The position numbers and the translations under genes are program-made. This document shows positions 1-10,172 of a DNA stretch of 16,117 nucleotides, in pieces. Origin of the DNA: JAPUIN01 sp041580375 (GTDB lineage: Bacteria > Acidobacteriota > Polarisedimenticolia > Gp22-AA2); the NCBI GenBank assembly GCA_041580375.1, contig JBFGDZ010000076.1, forward strand, positions 1 through 16,117. The letters are read 5' to 3'. Positions within the stretch are counted from its first letter, which is position 1; the number at the start of each line of letters is the position of its first letter. The notes under the pieces were generated by a model that did no database searches, was not told the DNA's origin, and saw only the letters and a list, made by a program, of their open reading frames with translations.

Positions 1-405
1 ACGAAGGGCTGGTGGGGGCGCAACTGGACCTGGGCGGTTCCGGCCGGCTGCCTGACGCTGGCCTTCCTGTTCGTCGGGGCCGTCGCCGCGCTCCTCTGGC
101 TGCTCGTCTCCGGCGTGCAGTCGACGGAGGTCGTGCAGGAGGCCCTGGCGAGGGCGCGCGCCGACGATCGGATCGTCGAGGGGCTCGGCGATCCGATCGA
201 GCCGGGCTGGTGGATATCCGGATCGATGGAGTACTCCGGCGGCGTCGGCACGGCCGATCTGACGATCCCGATCGCCGGCCCCGACGGCTCCGGGCGGCTG
301 TATGTGGAGGCCTCGCACGAGGACGGCGTCTGGACCTACCATCGGCTGGACGCGAAGCTGGAGTCCGTGCCGGGCCGGATCGATCTGCGGCCCCCTCCCG
401 AGTGA
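1..405 (+). CDS. Coa1-family membrane protein, 3' part (5' end outside window)
   Basis: The reading frame is open from the first base and ends at TGA 403-405, giving 134 visible codons without a start. It opens with a W/G/N-rich stretch (KGWWGRNWTW), then one hydrophobic membrane segment at about visible residues 12-39. A small soluble domain follows, with the pattern EALARARAD, LGxPIExGWW, a GxADLTIPI strand and GxLYVEA. This layout fits the bacterial Coa1 family (related to the mitochondrial cytochrome oxidase assembly factor Coa1), which are short single-pass proteins. The family role in bacteria is not well established, so an oxidase-assembly function is inference. The next gene starts 103 bp downstream behind its own candidate promoter, so co-transcription is not assured. 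The family call rests on remembered sequence patterns. Confidence 0.75.
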   Translation, partial: TKGWWGRNWTWAVPAGCLTLAFLFVGAVAALLWLLVSGVQSTEVVQEALARARADDRIVEGLGDPIEPGWWISGSMEYSGGVGTADLTIPIAGPDGSGRLYVEASHEDGVWTYHRLDAKLESVPGRIDLRPPPE

Positions 406-437
406 GCGGGCGCTCCCCGGTGGCCTACGTCGCGCTG

Positions 438-446
438 TGCTACACT
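438..446 (+). promoter_or_regulatory. candidate extended -10 promoter upstream of the M16 peptidase operon
   Basis: TGC followed by TACACT (441-446) matches the extended -10 form TGnTAnnnT of housekeeping sigma factors. It lies in the 103-bp gap between the Coa1-like gene and the first peptidase, about 63 bp before that start codon. No convincing -35 box is seen 17 bp upstream, which is tolerated by extended -10 promoters. Weak evidence overall. Confidence 0.35.
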
Positions 447-492
447 GGCGCGCCGCCGATGCGGCGCCCCTGAACAGGACCGCAACGATCCC

Positions 493-500
493 GGGAGGAG
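493..500 (+). promoter_or_regulatory. ribosome binding site that fixes the M16 start at 509
   Basis: GGGAGGAG precedes ATG 509 by 8 bp. It supports that start over the in-frame ATG at 302, which lies inside the upstream gene and has no signal sequence behind it. Confidence 0.7.
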
Positions 501-508
501 TTCGGGCC

Positions 509-1881
<1,373 letters not shown>

Positions 1882-1885
<4 letters not shown>

Positions 1886-3414
1886 GCCGGGCGCGCGGGA
1901 TCGCGTGGAGGGCGGCCGCCCCCGCGTTGACCGCCCTCATGGCGCTTTCGTGCACGGGAGGTGAGATGTCGTCGACACGTACGGAATCGGCCACGACGCT
2001 GCTTCCCAGCCCGGACTCGGCGCTCGTCACGTTCCGCGTCCAGTTCGGCGCCGGCTCGATCGACGACCCGGCCGGCCGGGAGGGGCTGAATGCGGTGACG
2101 GCGCTCACCATCGGCCAGGGCGGAACGCGCGAGCTCACTTATCGCGAGGTGGTCGATCGCCTGTACCCGATGGCCGCCGTCATCGACGCGCAGCCCGATC
2201 GCGAGGTCACGACCTTCATCGGCCAGGTGCACCGGGATCATCTGAAGGACTTCTATCTCCTGTTCACCGACGTGCTCCTCGAGCCGCGGTTCGACGAGTC
2301 GGATTTCAATCGGGTGCGTGACGTTCTCGTCGCCGCCATCGAGACGACGCTGCGCGGCAACGACGACGAGAACCTCGGCAAGGAGGCGCTGAACCTGATC
2401 CTGTATGAGGGCCACCCCTACGGGCACGCCGACATCGGCACCGTCTCGGGGCTCAAGGCGATCACGCTGGACGACGTCCGGGAGCATTACCGGCGGCACT
2501 ACACCCGCGGCAATCTCCACCTCGGGATCGCCGGGGGCTATCCGGACGGGCTCGTCGGGACCCTGAAGGACGATCTCGCGCGGCTGCCGGAGCGGGCGCC
2601 GGCGCGCCGGGCGCTGCCGGATCCGCGCCCGATCGAGGGGATGGAGATCCTCATCGTCGAAAAGCCGGCGCCGGCCACGGCGATCTCGATCGGCCACCCC
2701 CTGCGCGTGACGCGCTCCGATCCCGATTTCTACCCGTTGATGATCGCCAACTCCTATCTAGGGGATCACCGCACCTTCAACGGACGGTTGATGAACGTCA
2801 TGCGCGGGGATCGGGGGCTGAACTACGGCGATTACTCGTACATCGAGAACTTCATTCAGGACGGCATGAGCTCCTTCCCGCTGCCGAACATCCCCCGGCG
2901 CCAGCAGTTCTTCAGCATCTGGATTCGCCCCGTGGCTCCCGCCAACGCCGCGTTCGCCCTGCGCCAGGCGGTGCGCGAGCTGCGGATCCTGACGGAGAAG
3001 GGCCTGTCCCGCGAGGACTTCGAGTCGACCCGGACGTACCTGCTCAACCATTCCAGGCTGTGGACGCAGAGCCTGAGCCGCCGGCTCGGGTACATGATGG
3101 ACTCGGAGTTCTACGGGACGGAATTCCTGATCGATCGCATGACGAGGGATCTGCCACGCCTGACGGTCGAGGACGTGAACACCGCCGTGGCGCGCCACCT
3201 CGATCCGGACAACCTCAAGGTCGCCATCGTGGCGGCGGACGGCGCGGCGCTGAGGGACGCCCTGCTGGCGGGCAAGCCGACGCCGATCACCTACCAGACC
3301 GCCACGACCCGGGAGGATCTCCTGAGCGAGGACCGGGAGATCGAGTCGTACCCGCTGCCGGTCGACGCGTCCCGCATCCGCGTCGTCAGCGCCCGGGATC
3401 TCTTCGAGCGGTGA
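1882..3414 (+). CDS. M16 family peptidase-like protein, inactive partner subunit, probable lipoprotein
   Basis: A 510-residue protein with the M16 fold features but without the zinc motif. At the place where HxxEH is expected, after FGAGSxDDPxGxEGL, residues 71-75 read AVTAL. The C-terminal half keeps the R...Y segment (RGDRGLNYGDYSY) that in this family helps bind the substrate backbone. GTG 1882 is chosen because it overlaps the previous stop as GTGA, suggesting translational coupling, and because it yields a basic start, a hydrophobic stretch and a Cys at residue 24 (MALSC), a plausible though imperfect lipobox. Two-gene M16 systems with one zinc-bearing and one zinc-less subunit are known in bacteria and in mitochondrial processing peptidase. 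The inference is that this is the substrate-binding partner of the preceding gene product at the inner or outer membrane. Confidence 0.9.
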
Positions 3415-3418
3415 CGCC

Positions 3419-4384
<966 letters not shown>

Positions 4385-4415
4385 CCTGCCCCGCACCGAA
4401 TGAAGAGGAGAGTTC

Positions 4416-5921
4416 ATGAGACGGTCGCGCCTCCTGGTGTCCATGATGTCGCTCTGTCTGATCCTCGTCCCGCCGCCGGGAGACGCGGCGCGCGCGGCGC
4501 AGGGGCGGTCAGGGGCCCCGGACCTGCGAAACTGGCTGGACAGGACCGTTCCGGCGCTCATGCGGGACGCGAAGATGCCCGGCTTCAGCATCGCCGTCGT
4601 CCGGGACGGCGAAACGATCTACGCGGACGGCTTCGGAGCGCGCGATCCCAGGAGGAATCTGCCGGCCACCGCCGACACGCTGTATGGAATCGGCAGCATC
4701 ACGAAGAGCTTCGTGGCGATCGGCATCCTGCAACTGGTGGACACGGGAGCGATCCGGCTCTCCGATCCCGTCAAGCGGCACATTCCGTTCGAGGTCGGAT
4801 TACCCGGCAAGCCGATCACGATCCATCACCTCCTGACCCACGGGCTCGGGCTGCCCAGCCTGGCGACGTCGAGCATCGCCCTGTACCGGGGGCTCGGCGT
4901 GGAGACCGGCATCCCGTTCGGGAGCCCGGGCGATTTCTACCGGTTCGTCAACGGCGCGGGGGACGAGATCGTCGACGAACCGGGAAAGCGGTTCTTCTAC
5001 CACAACGGCGCCTGGAGGATGCTGGGGCACGTCATCCAAGAGAAGTCCGGCATGCCGTTTCATCGCTACGTCAAGGAGCGCGTGATCGATCCGCTGGGCA
5101 TGCGGAGAACGACCTTCGATCTGGGCGCCTTCGAATCCGACGCCGATCGGAGCGTGCTCCATCTCAGGAACGCCGACGGTTCCCACCGGCCCGCGCCGTT
5201 TCCCTACCCCGATCCCGAGGACAATCCCGGGTTCAGCTTCCTCCTGGCGGCCGGGGGTCTCGTGAGCTCGGTCAACGAGATGACCCGTTATCTGAACACC
5301 CTGCTCGACATGGGCGCGCATCCGGGCGGACGGCTGGCGAGCCGGGAATCGATGGCCGCGATGCAGACGATCCAGATCGATCTCCCCGACGGCCATTACG
5401 GCCGGAGAGGCTACGGGTACGGTCTCACCATCACGCCCGCGTTTTTCGGCCACGCGATGCTGAGTCACGGCGGTTCGATCATCGTCTCCACGGCGTACAT
5501 GGCGATCGTTCCCGATCTGAGGGCGGGCGTGATCATGATGGGGAACGGTTCCGGCATGTCGTATGCGACCCTCGCCGAGAGCGTGTTCGCCGTCCTGATG
5601 GGGAGGGTTCCCGATGACGTCATCCCCGCCCTGCAGATCGAAGAGCGGATGAAACGACTGGCGGGTGACTACGAGACCTACCGGGGCGTGGAGCGCGTGA
5701 AGGTCCTGATCCGGGGCGGGTTGCTGTACATGGAGGAGCGGGATCCGTTGAACCCGGGCGACACGGATCTGACCCCGCTGATTCCCGAGGATCCGACCCT
5801 GGCCACGATGAAGTTCCACACTCTGTCCAACGGCCTCAAGCACGCGGGGGAGTTCCGGGCCGGAGAGGATGGCGGAATCGAGATGATCTACGGCCGGTAT
5901 CGTTACCATCGCGTGAACTGA
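4416..5921 (+). CDS. exported serine hydrolase of the beta-lactamase/penicillin-binding fold (class C-like, S12 type)
   Basis: A 501-residue protein with an N-terminal signal sequence (about residues 1-28, ending in ARAAQ). The active-site set of this family is complete: S94-I-T-K97 (SxxK nucleophile and base), Y195-H-N197 (YxN) and H351-G-G (the KTG-like third motif, in its HxG form). This form is typical of esterase, D-aminopeptidase and LACTB-like members rather than true resistance beta-lactamases. About 120 residues follow the catalytic domain and end in a beta-rich tail, seen in many family members. ATG 4416 follows GAGGAG (4405-4410) by 5 bp. The gene lies 31 bp after the deacetylase-like gene, so it is probably the last gene of that run. 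The substrate is unknown; a peptide, ester or cell-wall fragment would fit. Confidence 0.92.
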   Translation: MRRSRLLVSMMSLCLILVPPPGDAARAAQGRSGAPDLRNWLDRTVPALMRDAKMPGFSIAVVRDGETIYADGFGARDPRRNLPATADTLYGIGSITKSFVAIGILQLVDTGAIRLSDPVKRHIPFEVGLPGKPITIHHLLTHGLGLPSLATSSIALYRGLGVETGIPFGSPGDFYRFVNGAGDEIVDEPGKRFFYHNGAWRMLGHVIQEKSGMPFHRYVKERVIDPLGMRRTTFDLGAFESDADRSVLHLRNADGSHRPAPFPYPDPEDNPGFSFLLAAGGLVSSVNEMTRYLNTLLDMGAHPGGRLASRESMAAMQTIQIDLPDGHYGRRGYGYGLTITPAFFGHAMLSHGGSIIVSTAYMAIVPDLRAGVIMMGNGSGMSYATLAESVFAVLMGRVPDDVIPALQIEERMKRLAGDYETYRGVERVKVLIRGGLLYMEERDPLNPGDTDLTPLIPEDPTLATMKFHTLSNGLKHAGEFRAGEDGGIEMIYGRYRYHRVN

Positions 5922-5925
5922 AGCC

Positions 5926-5956
5926 GCCGATCCGGACCGCCGGCCCGGCGATCGGC
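5926..5956. terminator. candidate hairpin between convergent genes
   Basis: GCCGATC (5926-5932) and GATCGGC (5950-5956) form a perfect 7-bp inverted repeat around a GC-rich 17-nt loop. It sits in the 40-bp gap between the convergent serine hydrolase and cytochrome c genes. There is no T-run on either side, so intrinsic termination is uncertain. Confidence 0.3.
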
Positions 5957-5961
5957 CGGAC

Positions 5962-6402
5962 CTACTGCCCGGAAGCCATGCGGATGGCGTCGAGTGCGGC
6001 GAACTCGCTCGCCAGCTCGCGCGATCCGGCGGGGAACCGGTTCCGGTTGAGGATGTACGCGAGGACATCGGCGTACTCCTGGCGGGTCCGCCTCGAGGTG
6101 ATCACGGGCGGCATCGTGGTGCGCATCAGCTCGAACAGATCCCCGACCGTCCTCCGGTCCCAGCGGTTCAGGAATCGCTCGCCGATCAACGGGGGGACGA
6201 TCTCCGTGCCGGTCATCTCCGGTCGATGGCAGAGGACGCAGGTGGAGAAGTAGACCGTCTCGCCGCGCAGGCTCTGCTCCTCCGTGTAGACGCCGTCCAG
6301 AACCGTGCGGCTTCCCGTGGCCGGGCCGTCCCGTGCGGTCCCGCCCGGTGGCAGCCGGGCGGCGCAGCCGATCGCGATCAGCGCCGCGGCCGCCGCCAGC
6401 AT
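5962..6402 (-). CDS. small monohaem cytochrome c, probable lipoprotein
   Basis: A 146-residue class I-type c cytochrome. It has one haem-binding CVLCH motif at residues 55-59 and a likely distal ligand M97 in the TTMPPV segment, then an amphipathic helix (EYADVLAYILNRNRFP) typical of the family's last helix. The N-terminus MLAAAAALIAIGC suggests export with Cys13 as a lipid attachment site. It acts outside the cytoplasm as a one-electron carrier. It is the last gene of a three-gene minus-strand cassette, 29 bp after the Rieske oxygenase stop, and may accept electrons from the flavoprotein or serve the oxygenase. The start is uncertain: ATG 6402 lacks a clear ribosome site and a basic n-region. 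A CTG at 6436-6434 overlapping the upstream stop as CTGA would add the basic stretch TRARPRAARV in front of the hydrophobic part. Confidence 0.87.
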   Translation of the reverse strand: MLAAAAALIAIGCAARLPPGGTARDGPATGSRTVLDGVYTEEQSLRGETVYFSTCVLCHRPEMTGTEIVPPLIGERFLNRWDRRTVGDLFELMRTTMPPVITSRRTRQEYADVLAYILNRNRFPAGSRELASEFAALDAIRMASGQ

Positions 6403-6431
6403 GACGCGTGCGGCTCGCGGCCGCGCGCGGG

Positions 6432-7865
6432 TCAGGACTTCGCCACCTCGGTCATGTACCACGTGATGAAGCCCGACGGCCCGCCCTCGTGCCCGGCGTA
6501 GCGCCCGGGGCCGTAGGCGCTCGACAGGATGCCGAGATGATTGTTCTCGACGATCCAGATGTCCTCCTGGATCGTGATGTCCCAGAGCGCCATGAGCCTC
6601 TCGACCTTGTAATCCCGTCCCTCCACGGCGTCCGGATGGACCAGCCAGAAGATCTCGCAATCGGTGGACGCGGCGTCGCGCGGCGTGAACCGGGCCACGG
6701 CGACGTGATCGTCGTACGCCTGCCAGTAGCCGGTCGACCAGCCGGTCGTCGCGATGTCGGTGCAATGGGTCCATCCCCCGATGCCGGGCAGCAGGGGCGC
6801 CACCGGCTTGCCGTCGAGCGATCCGGTGACGAAGCCCGGGTTCAATTCGCCCGTGTACTCCGCCGTGTAGGAGGATCCCATCGAGCCTTTCTTCTGCTCC
6901 TCGGCGGCGCGCCGTTTCGACTCCTCGCAGACCCAGCTGGCCAGGTCGTTCAGTCTCCGGGCCTTCTGCTCCGGGGTCAGCGTGTAGTCCCAGTTGTGCG
7001 TCGTGACCAGGCTCCGATGCGAGGGACCGCAGTGATAGCACTCGAGGAAGTTCTCGATCGCCAGCTTCCAGTTGGCGCGGATCGGGTAGAAGCGCCGCGC
7101 GCCGATCTTCAGTTTCGCGAAGGCGTACTTCCTGGCGACGTCCCGGTAGTACTTCGTCGCCTCGTCGAAGTCCGGAGGGCCGGACTCCCGGGACAGGTTG
7201 ACGAAGATGTGGCCCTCCAGGACCCGCATGTGACACGGATGCAGACCGGTGCTGCCCGGATCGAAGTCCTCCGGCATGCCGTAGCTGCTGATCAGGTTGC
7301 CGTCCAGGTCGTAGGTCCAGGCGTGGTAGGGACACCGGAAGAGCGGCGTATTGCCGCTGGCGCCCAGCTGGCGGACGGACAGACGGGTGTCGGCCGGCCT
7401 GGGATCGTCGCTGTCCCGGCAGAGCCGCGAACCGCGATGACGGCAGACGTTGTGGAACGCCTTCACCGCGCCGGCGCCGTTGCGCAGGATGATGACGCTC
7501 TCGCCCCGGCCGTACTCGAACACGAAGTAATCGCCCGCGTTCGGAATGCGGCTCTCGTGATCGACCATGAGCCAGAACCGGTCGGCGAGGTAGCGTTCGT
7601 CGTGGTGGAAATGTCGCGGGTCGAGGTAGTACTCGGCGGGGATCGTCGTCCCCTCGCGCCATCCGGTCGGATGCGTCTTCGGCGGGCGTTTCGGGGCGGG
7701 CGCGGCCGCGCCCATGCCCGCCTGCGGCTCCGCGGACTCGATCTCGGCGCCGAGCACCTTGCCGAACGCGAAGGCCGCGGCGCCCGCGGCGACCGACGTC
7801 TTCGTGAAGTCGCGCCGGTTGACCTTCTTTTTCGCTTTCTCCTCGCGGTCCCTCGTTTCACTCAC
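6432..7865 (-). CDS. Tat-exported Rieske non-haem-iron oxygenase, alpha-subunit type
   Basis: A 477-residue protein related to aromatic-ring-hydroxylating oxygenase alpha subunits. The [2Fe-2S] Rieske site is C141-x-H143 and C178-x2-H181 (CRHRG and CPYHAW). The mononuclear iron site is E275-x2-H278-x4-H283 (NFLECYHCGPSH) with D435 (QED) as the likely carboxylate ligand. The N-terminus carries a twin-arginine motif (N-R-R-D-F-T-K, arginines 17-18), a hydrophobic stretch and a likely cleavage site after LGA40, so it appears to be folded and then exported. This is unusual, since ring hydroxylases normally work in the cytoplasm with NADH-dependent reductases. The gap between ligand pairs, 34 residues, is about twice the usual, because of an insert around residues 150-175. 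GTG 7865 is preceded by GGGAGGAG (7876-7869). No reductase or ferredoxin is encoded nearby; the flavoprotein and cytochrome c neighbours may fill that role. Substrate unknown. Confidence 0.9.
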   Translation of the reverse strand: MSETRDREEKAKKKVNRRDFTKTSVAAGAAAFAFGKVLGAEIESAEPQAGMGAAAPAPKRPPKTHPTGWREGTTIPAEYYLDPRHFHHDERYLADRFWLMVDHESRIPNAGDYFVFEYGRGESVIILRNGAGAVKAFHNVCRHRGSRLCRDSDDPRPADTRLSVRQLGASGNTPLFRCPYHAWTYDLDGNLISSYGMPEDFDPGSTGLHPCHMRVLEGHIFVNLSRESGPPDFDEATKYYRDVARKYAFAKLKIGARRFYPIRANWKLAIENFLECYHCGPSHRSLVTTHNWDYTLTPEQKARRLNDLASWVCEESKRRAAEEQKKGSMGSSYTAEYTGELNPGFVTGSLDGKPVAPLLPGIGGWTHCTDIATTGWSTGYWQAYDDHVAVARFTPRDAASTDCEIFWLVHPDAVEGRDYKVERLMALWDITIQEDIWIVENNHLGILSSAYGPGRYAGHEGGPSGFITWYMTEVAKS

Positions 7866-7868
7866 GCT

Positions 7869-7876
7869 CTCCTCCC
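7869..7876 (-). promoter_or_regulatory. ribosome binding site for the Rieske oxygenase GTG start
   Basis: On the minus strand GGGAGGAG reads from 7876 to 7869, with its GGAGG core 5 nt before GTG 7865. It supports the non-ATG start, which includes the whole Tat signal. Confidence 0.65.
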
Positions 7877-7914
7877 GGGCCCGGTTGCGGCCGACGTGAG
7901 ACTCGTCCGGAGTC

Positions 7915-9882
7915 CTAGATCATTTCGAGAACCTGTTTGACGGCCCGTTCCCCCTCGTCGCAGGCGGCGTGCCACAGCTGGAAGCCGGTGAGCTCCGAGT
8001 GCCCGAAGCGCACGCGGCCGTAACCCCGGCGCACGACGTCGCGCGGCGCCGGATTCCCTTCGCGGCCGAAGTAGAATCCCGGCTGCGGCACCACGTACGC
8101 GTGCCCCCAGCGGTTGGCGATGATCCCGGCGATGTCCTTCACGGGATCGAGGCCATGGTCTCCGAACATCATCGCCAGCTGCTTGCGAATGCGCCGCTCG
8201 ATCGTTCTGTAGCTCATCGAGAACAGCTCGTTTCTCGCCGCGATGGCCTGCTGCGCGAGCGGCAGGCCCGTCTGGGACACGGCGTAGGTGAAGGGGATGT
8301 AGAACGTGAGCATCGTAGGCTTGCCCGGATCGAGCGGCATGTGCTCGCCCTCGATGACCATGGGAGCCCGCAGGCCGGTGAACCACCCGAACCCCTCGTG
8401 CTCGAACCAGCGCGCGCAGGATATCCCCAGCTTCTCCATGTAACGCCAGTGCCGGACGCCGACGTTGACGGTGAGGATCGGCGCGTGGTGGAACTGGTTC
8501 ATCGCCTGTTTCAGGGAGTCGGGCGCGTCCCGGACCACGTGCTTGTTGATCCACTGCCCCCCGGCCATCACGACGCCCTTCGCTCGGACGCGGTAAGCGC
8601 GTTCGCCCTGGACGTAGGTGACGTCGACCGCGGACGAGTCCGGGCCGGCGTGCTCGACGCGGACGACCGTCGCGCCCAGGCGCATGCGGACCCTGCTCCC
8701 GTCCCGATCGAGCGCCTTCCAGTTGATCGGACCGTAGATGATCTCGCGCAGCGAGCGTCCGCCCCGGATCGCCTCGGGCAGGATCGCCTTGACCATGTGC
8801 CGGGCGATGCCGGCGTTGCCGCCCGGGAAGCTGGTGAAGATGCTGCCGTCGTCCTCGTCGCTCTCGATGCCCTCGGCCGCCCTCCAGACCGCGGACGCCC
8901 CCGGGAAGGCCGTTCCCGTGTACGCGGAGATCACGTCGCTGCCGAGTCCGGGGAAGGTAGCCCCCACCATCGGGTCCAGGTACTGGAAGACCTCCTTGCT
9001 GCCGACACCGACGACGTTCTGCAGGAACTCCTTGTAGGTCATGCCGTCCATCCAGCGCTCCCAGTCCCCGGGCACCGGATCGCGGTACTCATAGTGCTGA
9101 ACCCTCATCAGCTCGAGCTTCGCCCGCTCCGGCAGCGGGGCGTCCCGGAAGCCGTTCGCCCAGGGATCCCTGACCCACCGGTGGCCGCCGGGCGCCGAGG
9201 CGTCCTTGTAGAAGAATCCGACGTCCGCCTCCTTGCGGGAGAAGTGCATCGGCCCGTAGCTGTCGTCGGGGATCCGGAGTTGTTTGTCCGTTCCGGAGGG
9301 CTTGCGCCGCCATGTGAGCTCGTCGAAGTCGGCGGGAAGACCGATCTCCTTCCAGACGCGGTGCGACTGGGGCCAGCCGAAACCGTTCGAGCCCTGCGGC
9401 GCCTGCAGGCGGTGGCCGTCGATCTCGAGCTCGTTCTGCTTGGCCTCGCCGCCGAAGATCGGATGATTGTCGAGCAGCAGGCAGGTCCCCGAGCCTTCCT
9501 TGTTGAACGTGTGAGCCGCCATCAGGCCGGCGAATCCGCCACCCACTACGACCAGATCGAACGTCCCCGCGTCGATCGCGTCGGCCGGCGGATCGTTCCA
9601 GCGCCCCTGCCAGATCGAGTGGGCGGCGTTGACCACCTCGTGCGTGTTGCCGTTGGAGCGGCCGTAGTCGCCGATGCCGCCGGGCCCCGTCCAGTCCGGC
9701 CCGAGGACGGGGTATCTCCGGCGGACCTCGGGCTCGGCGGCGCGCAGCAGAGCCGGCGCCGCCATCCCCAGCAGGGCGGCGCCGGTGCCCAGGATCGCGC
9801 CACCCACGAAGTCGCGCCGGGTGATCGACGCGTCGTGCATTCCCAGTGATCGATCATCGAACCGGACCGGGCGTGTTCCCAT
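7915..9882 (-). CDS. Tat-exported FAD-dependent oxidoreductase, spermidine-dehydrogenase-like
   Basis: A 655-residue flavoprotein. The N-terminus reads DDRSLGM...ITRRDFVGGAILG, with the Tat arginines at 22-23 and a hydrophobic stretch to about residue 46. The D-R-x-L-G-M...ITRRDF arrangement resembles periplasmic spermidine dehydrogenase-type proteins. A dinucleotide-binding FDLVVVGGGFAG follows at residues 108-119, then LLLDNHPIFGGEAKQNE, the FAD ribose-binding and oxidase-like continuation. The C-terminal HSELTGFQLWHAACDEGERA segment fits the last FAD-contacting region of amine-oxidase-like proteins. ATG 9882 is preferred because GGAGG (9892-9888) lies 5 nt before it; ATG 9885 is too close and ATG 9840 lacks a ribosome site. 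It is the first gene of the cassette, 49 bp ahead of the Rieske gene. The true substrate (amine, polyamine or something else) is not shown by the sequence. Confidence 0.87.
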   Translation of the reverse strand: MGTRPVRFDDRSLGMHDASITRRDFVGGAILGTGAALLGMAAPALLRAAEPEVRRRYPVLGPDWTGPGGIGDYGRSNGNTHEVVNAAHSIWQGRWNDPPADAIDAGTFDLVVVGGGFAGLMAAHTFNKEGSGTCLLLDNHPIFGGEAKQNELEIDGHRLQAPQGSNGFGWPQSHRVWKEIGLPADFDELTWRRKPSGTDKQLRIPDDSYGPMHFSRKEADVGFFYKDASAPGGHRWVRDPWANGFRDAPLPERAKLELMRVQHYEYRDPVPGDWERWMDGMTYKEFLQNVVGVGSKEVFQYLDPMVGATFPGLGSDVISAYTGTAFPGASAVWRAAEGIESDEDDGSIFTSFPGGNAGIARHMVKAILPEAIRGGRSLREIIYGPINWKALDRDGSRVRMRLGATVVRVEHAGPDSSAVDVTYVQGERAYRVRAKGVVMAGGQWINKHVVRDAPDSLKQAMNQFHHAPILTVNVGVRHWRYMEKLGISCARWFEHEGFGWFTGLRAPMVIEGEHMPLDPGKPTMLTFYIPFTYAVSQTGLPLAQQAIAARNELFSMSYRTIERRIRKQLAMMFGDHGLDPVKDIAGIIANRWGHAYVVPQPGFYFGREGNPAPRDVVRRGYGRVRFGHSELTGFQLWHAACDEGERAVKQVLEMI

Positions 9883-9885
9883 CAT

Positions 9886-9893
9886 CCCCTCCC
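9886..9893 (-). promoter_or_regulatory. ribosome binding site deciding the flavoprotein start
   Basis: On the minus strand GGGAGGGG reads from 9893 to 9886 and is directly followed by ATGATG. The core-to-start distance is 2 nt for the first ATG (9885) and 5 nt for the second (9882), so the second is favoured. Confidence 0.6.
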
Positions 9894-10143
9894 GAACGAC
9901 GGCGGTTCGAGCCTGATGCGGACCCGGGCGGCGGACCCCGCCGGGACGCCCGCGCGCGTCCGCTCTTCCCGTGACGGCGGATCGTCGTTTTACATTGCGT
10001 AACGGCGTGCCTGACCATTCTACCCGCCCGGGCCTCATCACACACCGGCCCCCGGTCGATCCCGGGAGTTGGTGATCGATCTACTCCGATCGGGTGGGAT
10101 CGCATGCCGGCGCGCTCCCGGAACCGGTCCTCTGGCACACCGA

Positions 10144-10172
10144 TTGCTGGAGGAAAAGATCCCTGGTATCGA
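10144..10172 (+). promoter_or_regulatory. candidate promoter for the 19-haem cytochrome operon
   Basis: TTGCTG (10144-10149), a 17-nt spacer and TATCGA (10167-10172) preceded by TGG form a weak sigma-70-like promoter with an extended -10 element, about 65 bp before the start codon. Each hexamer matches consensus at only three positions, so this is a suggestion only. Confidence 0.22.

Noticed and set aside
302..508. Upstream extension of the first M16 peptidase to ATG 302
   Set aside because: It overlaps the Coa1-like gene in another frame, has no ribosome site, and would bury the clear signal sequence that begins at ATG 509.
4416..5921. Antibiotic-resistance beta-lactamase
   Set aside because: The motifs fit the broad serine hydrolase/S12 family with an HxG third motif and a long C-terminal tail; nothing specific to class C resistance enzymes is visible.
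6408..7940. 510-codon plus-strand open frame opposite the Rieske oxygenase
   Set aside because: No recognisable motif, and the opposite strand has two complete metal-binding sites and a ribosome site.
7969..9849. 626-codon plus-strand open frame opposite the flavoprotein gene
   Set aside because: Composition is antisense-like and the opposite strand encodes a complete flavoprotein with signal and FAD motifs.
9854..10138. 94-codon minus-strand frame in the divergent intergenic region
   Set aside because: Arg/Gly/Ser-rich with no ribosome site or motif, and it overlaps the flavoprotein start.
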